Translations under genes and position numbers: made by a program
Assembly (NCBI GenBank): GCA_016223165.1
Contig: JACRPO010000012.1
Coordinates: forward strand, 310,001-374,000
Length of the DNA: 64,000 nt
DNA from: Burkholderiales bacterium
GTDB lineage: Bacteria > Pseudomonadota > Gammaproteobacteria > Burkholderiales > Burkholderiaceae_C
Direction of reading: 5' to 3'
The notes under the pieces: generated by a model
The model's input: only the letters and a program-made list of their open reading frames with translations
What the model was told of the DNA's origin: nothing
Database searches by the model: none
Shown: positions 16,135-24,585 of the stretch, piece after piece
Layout of the letters: every line of letters starts with the position of its first letter
How positions within the stretch are numbered: position 1 is the stretch's first letter

Positions 16135-17580
16135 CTACTGCACGCCGGCCTCCCTGCGCCCCAACCTCAGCAGGCTCGCCCCGCCGGCCAGCAGCGCGAA
16201 CGCCGCCGCCAGCCACAGCGCCGCCAGCGCACCGCGCGCCGCGAGCAGGTGGAACACCAACGCCGTCAGCGCCGCGCCGAGCACTTGGCCGCAGACCCGC
16301 GCCGTCGCCTGCATGCCGCTGGCGCCGCCGCGCCGACGCAGGGGTGCCGAGGCGATCATCGTGCGGTTGTTCGGGGTCTGGAACAGACCGAACCCGATGC
16401 CGCACAGCGTCATCCGCCACACGATGTCGGCCGCCTGCGCCTGCGCGGGCAGCAGCGCCAGTGATGCGAGGCCCGCCGCCAGCAGCGCCATGCCCAGGCC
16501 GCCCAGCACGGCGGCGGGGTGGCGGTCCGACAGCCTGCCGGCGAGCGGCGCGACGAGCATGATCACCGCGGCCCACGGCGTCATCAGCAGGCCGATCTCG
16601 CCGGGCGACTTGCCCATGACGCCCTGGAAGAGGAACGGCAGCGCGATGTAAGCCATCGTGTGCGCCGCGAAGGCGCACGCCGATCCGGCGATCGACAGGC
16701 CGAAGGCCGGGATGCGCAACAGGTCCACCGGCAGCAGCGGATGCGGCGAGCGCAGCTCACGGCGCACCAGCAGCGCGCCCAGCAGCAGCGCGAGCCCCAG
16801 TTCCGCGCCGACCACCCAGGCGTCGGCTCCACGGCCGGCGCCGTCGATGGCGACGATGAACAGGCACAGCGTCGCCGCATTGAGGAGCGCCGCGCCGAGA
16901 TCGAAGCGATGCGACGCACGCGGACTGCCCGGCAACGCGCGGCGGCCGACGGCCAGCGCGACGAGCCCGATCGGCAGGTAGATGGCGAACAGCCAGGGCC
17001 AGTCGGCCACCGAGAGCACGGCGCCGGCGATGCCCGGGCCGAGCGCCGTGCCGCCGGCGACGATCATGGCGTTGATGCCGACGGCACGCCCGAGCATGGC
17101 GCGAGGGTAGGTCAGGCTCACCAGCGAAGTGCTGACGCTCATGATGCCGGCGCCGCCCAGGCCGAGCAGCACCCGCGCGGCCACCAGCCACGGCAGCGAC
17201 GGCGACAGCGCGCAAGCGAGCGCCCCGACGACGAACAGCGCCAGCCCGGCGAGATACACGCGCCGGAAGCCGACGATCTCGCCAAGCAGCGCCAGCGGCA
17301 GCAGGCATGCCGCGACGGTCAGCTGGTAGGCGTTGACGATCCACACCGACTGCGCCGCCGAGACGCCCAGCCCGCCGGCGATGGTCGGCAACGCGACGTT
17401 GGCGATGCTGCTGTCGAGCACCGCCAGGGTGATGCCCAGAGCCAGGGTGACGACCGCCCAGACCCGGCGCGGCAGCGGCAGGCCGTCGGCCGCGTTGGCC
17501 GCATCGCCAACAGCCGCCGCAGCGGCCGCATCGGACGCAGGGCCGCTCAGATCACGCCCTCCTTCGCCAGCGCGTCGCAT
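16135..17580 (-). CDS. MFS efflux transporter, DHA2 (14-TM) type
   Basis: A 481-residue major facilitator of the drug:H+ antiporter-2 type. The first helix motif LAVLDSSIANVALPTIAGGL and the long hydrophobic pattern fit 14-TM EmrB/QacA-like exporters; RLSDRHPAAVLGGLG is the central loop motif. The only upstream ATG overlaps the preceding CaiB gene by 34 nt. A CTG next to the CaiB stop, with GGAGGG 6 nt upstream, is a possible alternative start, so the N-terminus is uncertain. It is in a minus-strand operon of CoA-handling enzymes and may export an acid or a toxic intermediate. Confidence 0.85.
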   Translation of the reverse strand: MRRAGEGGRDLSGPASDAAAAAAVGDAANAADGLPLPRRVWAVVTLALGITLAVLDSSIANVALPTIAGGLGVSAAQSVWIVNAYQLTVAACLLPLALLGEIVGFRRVYLAGLALFVVGALACALSPSLPWLVAARVLLGLGGAGIMSVSTSLVSLTYPRAMLGRAVGINAMIVAGGTALGPGIAGAVLSVADWPWLFAIYLPIGLVALAVGRRALPGSPRASHRFDLGAALLNAATLCLFIVAIDGAGRGADAWVVGAELGLALLLGALLVRRELRSPHPLLPVDLLRIPAFGLSIAGSACAFAAHTMAYIALPFLFQGVMGKSPGEIGLLMTPWAAVIMLVAPLAGRLSDRHPAAVLGGLGMALLAAGLASLALLPAQAQAADIVWRMTLCGIGFGLFQTPNNRTMIASAPLRRRGGASGMQATARVCGQVLGAALTALVFHLLAARGALAALWLAAAFALLAGGASLLRLGRREAGVQ

Positions 17581-18773
17581 TCGGCCGCGGTCTTGCCGAG
17601 CAGCTTCATCAGCACCTCTCGCGTGTCGGCACCGAGCAGCGGCGGCGCGCAGTGCTGCGGCGGCGTCGCGGAGAAGCGCATCGGATGGCGGATCATCGGC
17701 ATCGTGCCGGCAAGCGGATGCGGCACGTCGATCTGCATCGCGCGGTGGCGCACGTGCGGGTCGGCCAGCGCCGCCGGCACGTCGTTGATCGGCCCGCAGC
17801 CGACGCCGGCGTCCTCGAGCGCCGCGCTCCAATGCGCTGCGTCCTCGCGCGCCAGCGCCGCCTCGAGCAGCGGCACCAGTGCATCGCGGTGCTGCAGCCG
17901 CCCCGCATTGGTGGCAAAGCGGGCGTCGCGGGTCAGCTCGGGCACGCCGAGCACGGTGCAGAACTTGCCCCACTGATAGTCGTTGCCGACCGACACCATG
18001 ATCTGTCCGCCCTGGCACTTCAGCACCTGGTAGGGCACCAGCGTCGGGTTGTCGTTGCCCCATCGCTGCGGCACCTTGCCGCTCACGAGGTACGAGAGGT
18101 TCAGGTGCGCCAGCATCGCGATCTCGACGTCGAGCAGCGCGGCGTCGATGTACTGACCGACGCCCGTGCTCCGGTCGCGGTGGTACAGCGCCGCGAGGAT
18201 CGCCGAGACGACATGCATGCCCGTCATCAGGTCGACGATGGGCAGCCCGACACGCATCGGCCCGCCGCCGGGGCGCCCGTCGCGCTCGCCCGTCACGCTC
18301 ATCAGGCCCCCCATGGCCTGGAAGATCGGGTCGTAGCCGGCGCGTCGCGCGTACGGCCCGTCCTGGCCGAAGCCCGTCACCGAGCAGTAGATGAGCCGCG
18401 GGTTGGCGCGGCGCAGCTCCTCTTGGCCCAGCCCGTAACGGGTGAGCGTGCCGAGCTTGTAGTTCTCGACCAGCACGTCGGACTTTGCCGCCAACTCGCG
18501 GATCAACGCCTGCCCCTCGGTCCGCGCCAGGTCCACGGTGATCGAGCGCTTGTTGCGGTTGAAACCGAGGAACGTGGTCGACTCGCCGACCTCCTTGCCG
18601 GCCGCGTTCCTGAGGTACGGGCCGCCCATCGTGCGCGTGTCGTCGCCGGCGCCGGGCCGTTCGACCTTGATCACTTCGGCCCCGTAGTCGCCCAGCGTCT
18701 GGCAGGCCAGCGGCCCGGCCAGGATGCGGGTGATGTCGAGGACGCGGATGCCTTCGAGCATGCGGGTCGTCAT
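17547..18773 (-). CDS. CaiB/BaiF family III CoA-transferase
   Basis: A 408-residue CoA-transferase: LEGIRVLDITRILAGPLACQ at the N-terminus, DYGAEVIKVERPGAGDDTR, NRNKRSITVDL, and the likely catalytic Asp in AGYDPIFQAMGG. The start ATG overlaps the stop of the alpha/beta hydrolase gene as ATGA, indicating coupling; a second Met four codons later is possible. It is longer at the N-terminal insert (GPYLRNAAGKEVGES) than the other CaiB proteins here and resembles the succinyl-CoA- or formyl-CoA-dependent transferases. It would activate an acid produced by the hydrolase or taken up by the cell. Confidence 0.92.
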   Translation of the reverse strand: MTTRMLEGIRVLDITRILAGPLACQTLGDYGAEVIKVERPGAGDDTRTMGGPYLRNAAGKEVGESTTFLGFNRNKRSITVDLARTEGQALIRELAAKSDVLVENYKLGTLTRYGLGQEELRRANPRLIYCSVTGFGQDGPYARRAGYDPIFQAMGGLMSVTGERDGRPGGGPMRVGLPIVDLMTGMHVVSAILAALYHRDRSTGVGQYIDAALLDVEIAMLAHLNLSYLVSGKVPQRWGNDNPTLVPYQVLKCQGGQIMVSVGNDYQWGKFCTVLGVPELTRDARFATNAGRLQHRDALVPLLEAALAREDAAHWSAALEDAGVGCGPINDVPAALADPHVRHRAMQIDVPHPLAGTMPMIRHPMRFSATPPQHCAPPLLGADTREVLMKLLGKTAAECDALAKEGVI

Positions 18774-19654
18774 GGTTGCCTCGAACCGGTGAGTGCCGAA
18801 GATTGCCGCGGCGCGCCGCCGGGTGCGTGCCGGCCGACGAACTCGGCGAGCAGCCGGTTCACCGTGTCCGGCGCCTCGAAGGCAACCCAGTGGCTCGCAT
18901 CGGCGACGATGCGGCAATCGATGTGCGGCGCGGTGCGGCGCAGGTACTCGGCGCGCGCGGCCGCGTCGGGCTGCGGCAGCGGATCGCGCTGCGGCAGGAT
19001 CGCCAGCAGCGGGCAGCGCACGCACGCCAGGCTCGGGCCCAGGGTGTCGCGGTAGCCGAGGAAGCGCGACTTGAAGCGCGTCATCGCGTGATTGCGCCGC
19101 TGCATCGCCACTGTCGCGTCGTCGATGCGCGCCGGATCGCCGATCATCATCATCGCGAGATTGCCGCGGTGGATGGCGTCGGCCTGGGCGTCGCTTGCGC
19201 CCGGCGGCACCGCGCGCAGCGGCGGCCGGTTCCAGCTGCCCGGCGGGAAGCCGCCCGGCGCCAGCAGGCAGGCTGCGAACACCCGGTCGGGCAAGCGAGC
19301 CGAAAGCCACGCCGTCATGACGCCGCCCCAGGAGAAGCCCGCCACCGCGAACGGGGTGCCCGGCGGCACCAGGCCACCGTTCACGGCCGCGAGCAGGAAC
19401 TCGCCGTAGCCGTCGAGGTCCGCGTCGGCGGGCACATCGATCGACTCGCCCATGCCCGGCAGATCCGGCACGACGAGGCTGAACCGGCGCGACAGCGGCT
19501 CGATGTTGCGCACCCAGTGCGTCCACGACCCGGTGCCGCCGTGCAGCAGCAGCAGCACCGGGCCGGCGCCGATGCGCAGCGCCTTGACGCCGGCGATGCG
19601 GAAGGTGTCGAACCGGAGGCCGGGAAACAGCACCTCCGGCCGGATGTCGTGCAT
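18770..19654 (-). CDS. alpha/beta hydrolase
   Basis: A 294-residue alpha/beta-fold hydrolase. The oxyanion segment LLLHGGTGSWTHW, the nucleophile elbow GFSWGG (106-111, Ser108), a possible acid Asp224 and catalytic His255 in DASHWVAFE complete a triad. Its size and C-C or ester hydrolase-like spacing are compatible with esterase, lactonase or C-C bond hydrolase activity; substrate is unknown. It lies 11 bp after the thiolase-like gene and overlaps the CaiB gene by 4 bp. Confidence 0.88.
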   Translation of the reverse strand: MHDIRPEVLFPGLRFDTFRIAGVKALRIGAGPVLLLLHGGTGSWTHWVRNIEPLSRRFSLVVPDLPGMGESIDVPADADLDGYGEFLLAAVNGGLVPPGTPFAVAGFSWGGVMTAWLSARLPDRVFAACLLAPGGFPPGSWNRPPLRAVPPGASDAQADAIHRGNLAMMMIGDPARIDDATVAMQRRNHAMTRFKSRFLGYRDTLGPSLACVRCPLLAILPQRDPLPQPDAAARAEYLRRTAPHIDCRIVADASHWVAFEAPDTVNRLLAEFVGRHAPGGAPRQSSALTGSRQP

Positions 19655-19665
19655 GTTCGCGCCGC

Positions 19666-20826
19666 TCAAAGCGTCGCCGCCGTGCCGAGCACGTTGGTGA
19701 TCTGGCTCGACAGCACGCCGCCGTTGCCGTGGCACAGCGCCAGCTCGGCGCCGGCCACCTGGCGTTCGCCGCCCTCGCCGCGCAGCTGCTGCACTGCCTC
19801 CACCAGCGTGAACATGCCGTACATGCCCGGATGCACGCACGACAGCCCGCCGCCGTTGGTGTTGACGGGCAGCGAGCCGCCCGGGGCGATGGCGCCGCTG
19901 GCGACGAACGGCCCGCCCTCGCCCTTGGCGCAGAAGCCCAGGTCCTCGAGGAACAGGATCGTGTTGATGGTGAACGCGTCGTAGAGCTCGACCACGTCGA
20001 AGTCGCGCGGCGCCACCCCGGCCATCGCCATCGCGCGCTGCCCGGAGTCGATGGCCGCGGTGCGCGTGAGGTCGGCCATCGCGACGATGTTCATGTGCGT
20101 CGTCGCCGCGGACGCGCCGAGCAGGTACACCGGCTTCTTCGGCAGGTCGCGCGCGCGGTCGGCGCGCGTCATGACGATCGCTGCCCCGCCGTCGGTGACG
20201 AGGCAGCAGTCGCGCACCGACAGCGGGCTGGACACCATGCGCGAGGCGAGCACGTCGGCCACGCTCAGCGGGCCGCGCATGAACGCCTCGGGGTTCTTGT
20301 TGGCCCAGGCGCGCGCCGCCACCGCCACCGCGGCGAGCTGCTCGCGCGTCGTGCCGAACTCGTGCATGTGGCGCGAGGCCGCCAGCGCGTACGACGTGGC
20401 CGGGAAGATCGGCGCGTACGGCGCCTCGTAGGCAAACGGCTTGACCGACGACACCAGCTTGCCGGCCGAGGTGCGCTGGTTGCTGCCGTAGAAGATCAGC
20501 GCCGTGTCGCACAGCCCTTCCTTCAGCGCCATCGCCGCCATCAGCGTGTACGACAGGAAGGTCGAGCCGCCGGTGCGGTTGTTGTCGGTGAACTTGGGCT
20601 GGATGCCGAGCATCTCGGCGATCAGCAGCCCCGACAGCGGATTGGCATTGCCCGGCAGCGAGCCGAACACCGCATCGACGTGGCGCGTGGTCAGGCCGGC
20701 CTCGGCGAGCGCCTTGACGCTGGCCTCGATGGCGATCTCCTCCGAGGTGCGCCCCGGCGCCTCGCCCAGGCCGGCAAGCGCCGCGCCGACGATGGCGGCA
20801 CTGCCGCGGATGCTGCCGCCGCTCAT
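19666..20826 (-). CDS. thiolase-like protein lacking the N-terminal nucleophilic cysteine
   Basis: A 386-residue thiolase-fold protein of the SCP2/non-decarboxylating group. Where thiolases carry the nucleophilic Cys in a CxSG-type motif, this one reads NRTGGSTFL (83-91) with no Cys. The later motifs are NTNGGGLS (322-329), VHPGMYG (331-337, keeping His332 and a Tyr336) and CHGNGGVLS (365-373). Its start overlaps the stop of a DUF35 protein as ATGA. Thiolase-like/DUF35 pairs include the retro-aldolases that shorten steroid side chains (Ltp2-ChsH2 type), which also lack this Cys; a similar aldol cleavage is inferred here. A degenerate thiolase with another role is the alternative. Confidence 0.85.
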   Translation of the reverse strand: MSGGSIRGSAAIVGAALAGLGEAPGRTSEEIAIEASVKALAEAGLTTRHVDAVFGSLPGNANPLSGLLIAEMLGIQPKFTDNNRTGGSTFLSYTLMAAMALKEGLCDTALIFYGSNQRTSAGKLVSSVKPFAYEAPYAPIFPATSYALAASRHMHEFGTTREQLAAVAVAARAWANKNPEAFMRGPLSVADVLASRMVSSPLSVRDCCLVTDGGAAIVMTRADRARDLPKKPVYLLGASAATTHMNIVAMADLTRTAAIDSGQRAMAMAGVAPRDFDVVELYDAFTINTILFLEDLGFCAKGEGGPFVASGAIAPGGSLPVNTNGGGLSCVHPGMYGMFTLVEAVQQLRGEGGERQVAGAELALCHGNGGVLSSQITNVLGTAATL

Positions 20827-21254
20827 CGCGCGCTCCCTCCGCCGCCGGCGGCGGCATCGGCCTCGAACACCACGCACGGCTCGCCGCCGGCGCCCTTGCC
20901 CACGCGCGCCGTCACCGGCATGCCGATGCGCACCGCCTCGTGCGCGGTGCCGTCCACGCGGCCCATCATGCGCGGGCCCTCGGCCAGATCGACCAGCACC
21001 ACGTTGTACGGGCCGCCCTTGTCGGCGCTGCGGCTGACGACGCTGACCGCATACACGGTGGCGCGCCCGCTCGGCGCCACCCAGTCGAGCTCGACGCTGC
21101 CGCAGTGGCTGCACGCCAGCCGCGGGTAGAAGACGTGGCGCGCGCAGGCGGCGCAGCGCTGGATGCGGAACTCGCCATCGGCGAGGTGCTTGGCGAACAC
21201 GGCGTCGGGCCCCGGGCCCTCGGTCCAGGTCTCGCGCTCGGCTTGCTTGCTCAT
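20823..21254 (-). CDS. DUF35 zinc-ribbon/OB-fold partner protein
   Basis: A 143-residue protein with a rubredoxin-like zinc ribbon formed by Cys34, Cys37, Cys48 and Cys51 (CAAC and CSHC), followed by an OB-fold (GRATVYAVSVVSRSADKGGPY, ARVGKGAGGEPCVVFEA). This is the DUF35 architecture that binds acyl-CoA and pairs with thiolase-fold enzymes. The chosen ATG has AAGGA 9 nt upstream; an ATG six codons earlier overlaps the Bug stop as ATGA and is an equally reasonable start. The 4-bp overlap with the thiolase-like gene downstream supports a complex of the two proteins. Confidence 0.92.
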   Translation of the reverse strand: MSKQAERETWTEGPGPDAVFAKHLADGEFRIQRCAACARHVFYPRLACSHCGSVELDWVAPSGRATVYAVSVVSRSADKGGPYNVVLVDLAEGPRMMGRVDGTAHEAVRIGMPVTARVGKGAGGEPCVVFEADAAAGGGGSAR

Positions 21255-21268
21255 GTGGTGCTGTCCTT

Positions 21269-22300
21269 TCATTCGGGCTTGATGCCCAGACTCCGCACGA
21301 ACGGCACCCAACGGGCGCGCTCGGCGCGGGCAAACTCGTGCGCCTGCTGCGGGGTCGATGGCCCGAGCGACACGGAGCCCGCGCGGCCCAGGCGCTCCTG
21401 CACCGCGGGCGAAGCCAGCGCGACATTGAGGGCGGCGTTCAACGCGGCAATGACCGGCGCCGGAGTGCCCGCAGGCACCATCAGGCTGTTCCAGGTGTAG
21501 CCGTCGAAGCCCGGCAACCCGGCCTCGGCGAACGTGGGCGTGTCGGGGGCCAGCGCACTGCGCTTGGCGCCGCCGACGGCCAGCAGCCGCACGCGGCCCT
21601 GCGCAGCCAGCGGTGCCGCCGACAGCAGACTGTCGAAGAGCAGGTCGACATGCCCTCCGCTGAGGTCGATCATCGCCGCGCCGTTGCCCTTGTAGGGAAC
21701 GTGCAGCAGGCTGACGCCGGCGGCCTTGGCGAACGATTCGCCGACGATGTGGCTGATCGACCCCGCTCCGCCCGACCCGAAGCTCAGCTTGCCGGGCTTG
21801 CCGCGGGCCTGCGCGATGAGCTCGGCAAGCGTCGCCGGCATCTGCGCGCTGGCGGCGAGCACCATGCCGGTCCGGGACACGAGGCCGATCGATTGCAGGT
21901 CGCGCTCGACGTCGAAGGGCAGCGACTCGAACAGCGCCACGTTCATGACGAGCTGCGAGCTGGTACCCAGGCCGATCGTGTAGCCGTCGGGCGCGGCCTT
22001 GGCGACCGCCTGCGTCCCCACCGTGCCGCCGCCGCCGGTGCGGTTCTCGACGATCACCGGCTGCCCGAGCGTGGCCGACATCTGCTGCGCGAGGTCGCGC
22101 GCCACGATGTCGTTGACGCTGCCGGTGCCGAACGCGACCACCAGCCGGATCGGCCTGGACGGATACGTGTCGGCCTGGGCCACGCCCGCCCACGAGACCA
22201 GGGCGGCCAGCAGCGCGGCGCCGAGCCAGCGCCGACGGCGCCCGCCTTCAGCCCGGCAGCTCGAGCACTGCCTTGGCGAGGATGTTGCGCTGGATTTCAT
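21269..22300 (-). CDS. Bug/TctC-family periplasmic binding protein
   Basis: A 343-residue Bug-family receptor. The signal peptide is unusual in having a long basic front (GGRRRRWLGAALLAALVSWA) before YPSRPIRLVVAFGTGS; KAAPDGYTIGLGTS, HVPYKGNGAAMIDL and LAPDTPTFAEAGLPG are typical. The start ATG lies 53 nt inside the end of the preceding ACAD gene and has GGAGG 5 nt upstream; no later start keeps the signal peptide. It sits between the fused ACAD and the DUF35 gene in one operon, suggesting it supplies that pathway's substrate. Confidence 0.9.
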   Translation of the reverse strand: MKSSATSSPRQCSSCRAEGGRRRRWLGAALLAALVSWAGVAQADTYPSRPIRLVVAFGTGSVNDIVARDLAQQMSATLGQPVIVENRTGGGGTVGTQAVAKAAPDGYTIGLGTSSQLVMNVALFESLPFDVERDLQSIGLVSRTGMVLAASAQMPATLAELIAQARGKPGKLSFGSGGAGSISHIVGESFAKAAGVSLLHVPYKGNGAAMIDLSGGHVDLLFDSLLSAAPLAAQGRVRLLAVGGAKRSALAPDTPTFAEAGLPGFDGYTWNSLMVPAGTPAPVIAALNAALNVALASPAVQERLGRAGSVSLGPSTPQQAHEFARAERARWVPFVRSLGIKPE

Positions 22301-24539
22301 TGCTGCCTCCGTAGATGCTTGCGGGCCGGGCGGAGAAGAACACGTGGGCCGGGTGCAGCGCCCCGCCGGGCAGGTCGAGCGAAGCGTCGGCGACGCCGGC
22401 CGCGCCCGCGGTCTCCAGCATCAGGTCGGCGACGCGTTGCTGGGCTTCGGTGATCCAGATCTTCAGCATCGACACTTCGGCGCCGAGCTCGCGGCCGCGC
22501 CGCAGCACCTCGACGCAGCGCACGAACATCGCCTCGAGATCGTCGATGTCGAGCCGCAGCTGCTCGTAGCGCGCGCGCCATGCGCCGTCACCATCGAGGC
22601 CGGCAGCGCGCGCCAGCGCCAGCAGGCGCGAGAACGGCGCGCGCGCGCCGCGCGGGTTGCCGATCATGATGCGCTCGCTGCCCAGCAGCGACTTGGCCAT
22701 CGTCCAGCCCTGGTTCAGCCCGCCCACGAGGTTGGCCTTGGGCACGCGCACGTTGTCGAAGAAGGTTTCGCAGAACTCGGCGTTGCCGCCGAGGTTGCGG
22801 ATGCGCTTGACGGTGATGCCGGGCGTGCGCATGTCGGCGAGCAGGAAGCTGATGCCTTCCTGCTTCTTCGCCTTCGGGTCGGTGCGCACGAGCAGGAAGA
22901 TCCAGTCGGCCTCGTGCGCGAACGACGTCCAGATCTTCTGGCCGTTGACGACAAACTCGTCGCCCTCGAGCACGGCCGTCGTGCGCAGGCTGGCGAGGTC
23001 GGAGCCCGCCGAGGGCTCGGAGTAGCCCTGGCACCAGCGCACCTCGCCCGACAGGATGCGAGGCAGCACCTCGCGCTTCTGCGCCTCGGTGCCGAAGCGG
23101 ATGATCAGCGGCCCCAGCATGATCACCGCCATGTTCGGCGCGGTGACGATGCCGTGGCGGTCGAACTCCGACTGCAGCGCCACCTGCTCGTACCCCGACA
23201 GGCCCATGCCGCCGTGTTCCTTCGGCCAGTTCGGCGCCACCCAGCCCTTCTGGTAGAGCTTGTCGTGCCAGGCCCGCGTCTCCTTCAGGCTCATGCGGCT
23301 GGCCGGAAAGCGCCACTCGTGCGGGAAGTTCTCGGCCAGCCAGCGGCGCAGCTCGTCGCGGCGGATGGGCTGCTCGCCGCCGGCGATCAGTTCGGGCGCC
23401 GACGCCTCCTCGCCGTCGCCGGCCCACTCGTTGTAGCGGCGGCGGTGCAGCGCCGCGTTGCCGAGCCAGGCGGCGCCGAACATCGCCTTCTTCAGGTACA
23501 GGCCGATGTTGCACTCGTCGGTGTAGCCGATGCCGCCGTGCAGCTGGATGCAGCCCTTGGTGACCTCGATCGCGGCCGCCGAGGCGCGCGCCTTGGCCTG
23601 GCTGGCAGCAGTGGCCAGCCGGCGCGCGTCGCTGCCGTGCGCGTCGGCCGCCGCGGCCGACTGCAGCACGACCGAGCGCGTCAGCTCCACCTGGATCAGC
23701 AGGTCGGCCGCGCGGTGCTGAAGCGCCTGGAAGCCGCCGATGGCGCGCCCGAACTGCTCGCGCATCGAGATGTAGGCCAGGCTCGTCTCGAGCGCCTTGG
23801 CCATGACGCCCAGCAGCTCGGCGGACTCGGCGATGCGCGCCAGGTCGAGCGCGCGCTCGAGCACCGCCTGCGCACGCGCCGGGCCGGCGAGCACCTGCGC
23901 GGCCGCGACCTCGGCGCCCTCCAGGCGCAGCTCGCCCCAGAAGCCGCCGTCCACGCGCGGCTGTGTGGTCGCCTGCAGGCCGCGCTGGTTCGCCTCGACG
24001 AGCAGCAGCAGCGGACCTTGCGGCCCCTGCGCCGCCACCACGAAGGCATCCGCCCCCGCGGCGCCGGCCACGAAGCGCCGGCGCCCGTCGAGCACGTAGC
24101 CGGCGCCGCGCGCGGCGGCGCGCAGCACGTCGCCGCCGTCGTCGCCGGCGGCCAGTGCGAGCTGCACCTCGCCGCGCGCCAGCGCCGGCAGCCAGCGCTC
24201 GCGCAGCGCGCTCGAATCACCGTGCAGCAGCGCCCAGGCCGGCAGCAGCGCGCCGGCCACCAGCGGCTCGGGTGCCAGCGCGCGCCCGCACTGCTCGAGC
24301 AGCACGGCAGCCTCGGCCACCCCCAGCCCGCTGCCACCCAGCGCCTCGGGCAGGCACAGGCCGAGCCAGCCGAGCCCGGCCATGCGCTGCCAGCGCGCGC
24401 GGTCGTGGCCCGGGAGCTTGCCGCGCCATTCGCGCAGGCGCTGGGTCTCGGCGTCGGCCGCGAAGAAGCCGGCGGCGGCATCGCGCAGCATGCGCTGCAC
24501 CTCGGTGGGCTCGTCGAGCCGTTCGGTCAGATCGATCAT
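22248..24539 (-). CDS. fused double-domain acyl-CoA dehydrogenase
   Basis: A 763-residue protein with two complete ACAD modules in tandem, twice the usual length. Residues 1 to about 375 form a diverged, beta-type ACAD: N-terminal GWLGLCLPEALGGSGLGVAE, no TEPxAGSD motif, and a C-terminal LHGGIGYTDECNIGLYLKKA helix. Residues from about 395 on form an alpha-type ACAD with YSEPSAGSDLASLRTTAV, VNGQKIWTSFAHEADW and the end YGGSNEIQRNILAK. Two-subunit ACADs of this kind (FadE28-FadE29/ChsE1-E2) act on bulky, often steroid-derived acyl-CoAs; here the halves are joined. It overlaps the Bug gene and follows the alcohol dehydrogenase in the operon. Confidence 0.9.
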   Translation of the reverse strand: MIDLTERLDEPTEVQRMLRDAAAGFFAADAETQRLREWRGKLPGHDRARWQRMAGLGWLGLCLPEALGGSGLGVAEAAVLLEQCGRALAPEPLVAGALLPAWALLHGDSSALRERWLPALARGEVQLALAAGDDGGDVLRAAARGAGYVLDGRRRFVAGAAGADAFVVAAQGPQGPLLLLVEANQRGLQATTQPRVDGGFWGELRLEGAEVAAAQVLAGPARAQAVLERALDLARIAESAELLGVMAKALETSLAYISMREQFGRAIGGFQALQHRAADLLIQVELTRSVVLQSAAAADAHGSDARRLATAASQAKARASAAAIEVTKGCIQLHGGIGYTDECNIGLYLKKAMFGAAWLGNAALHRRRYNEWAGDGEEASAPELIAGGEQPIRRDELRRWLAENFPHEWRFPASRMSLKETRAWHDKLYQKGWVAPNWPKEHGGMGLSGYEQVALQSEFDRHGIVTAPNMAVIMLGPLIIRFGTEAQKREVLPRILSGEVRWCQGYSEPSAGSDLASLRTTAVLEGDEFVVNGQKIWTSFAHEADWIFLLVRTDPKAKKQEGISFLLADMRTPGITVKRIRNLGGNAEFCETFFDNVRVPKANLVGGLNQGWTMAKSLLGSERIMIGNPRGARAPFSRLLALARAAGLDGDGAWRARYEQLRLDIDDLEAMFVRCVEVLRRGRELGAEVSMLKIWITEAQQRVADLMLETAGAAGVADASLDLPGGALHPAHVFFSARPASIYGGSNEIQRNILAKAVLELPG

Positions 24540-24585
24540 CGTCTTTCTCGCCTTTGCGTTCGGGATTCGGGTTCGGGTTCGCGAA

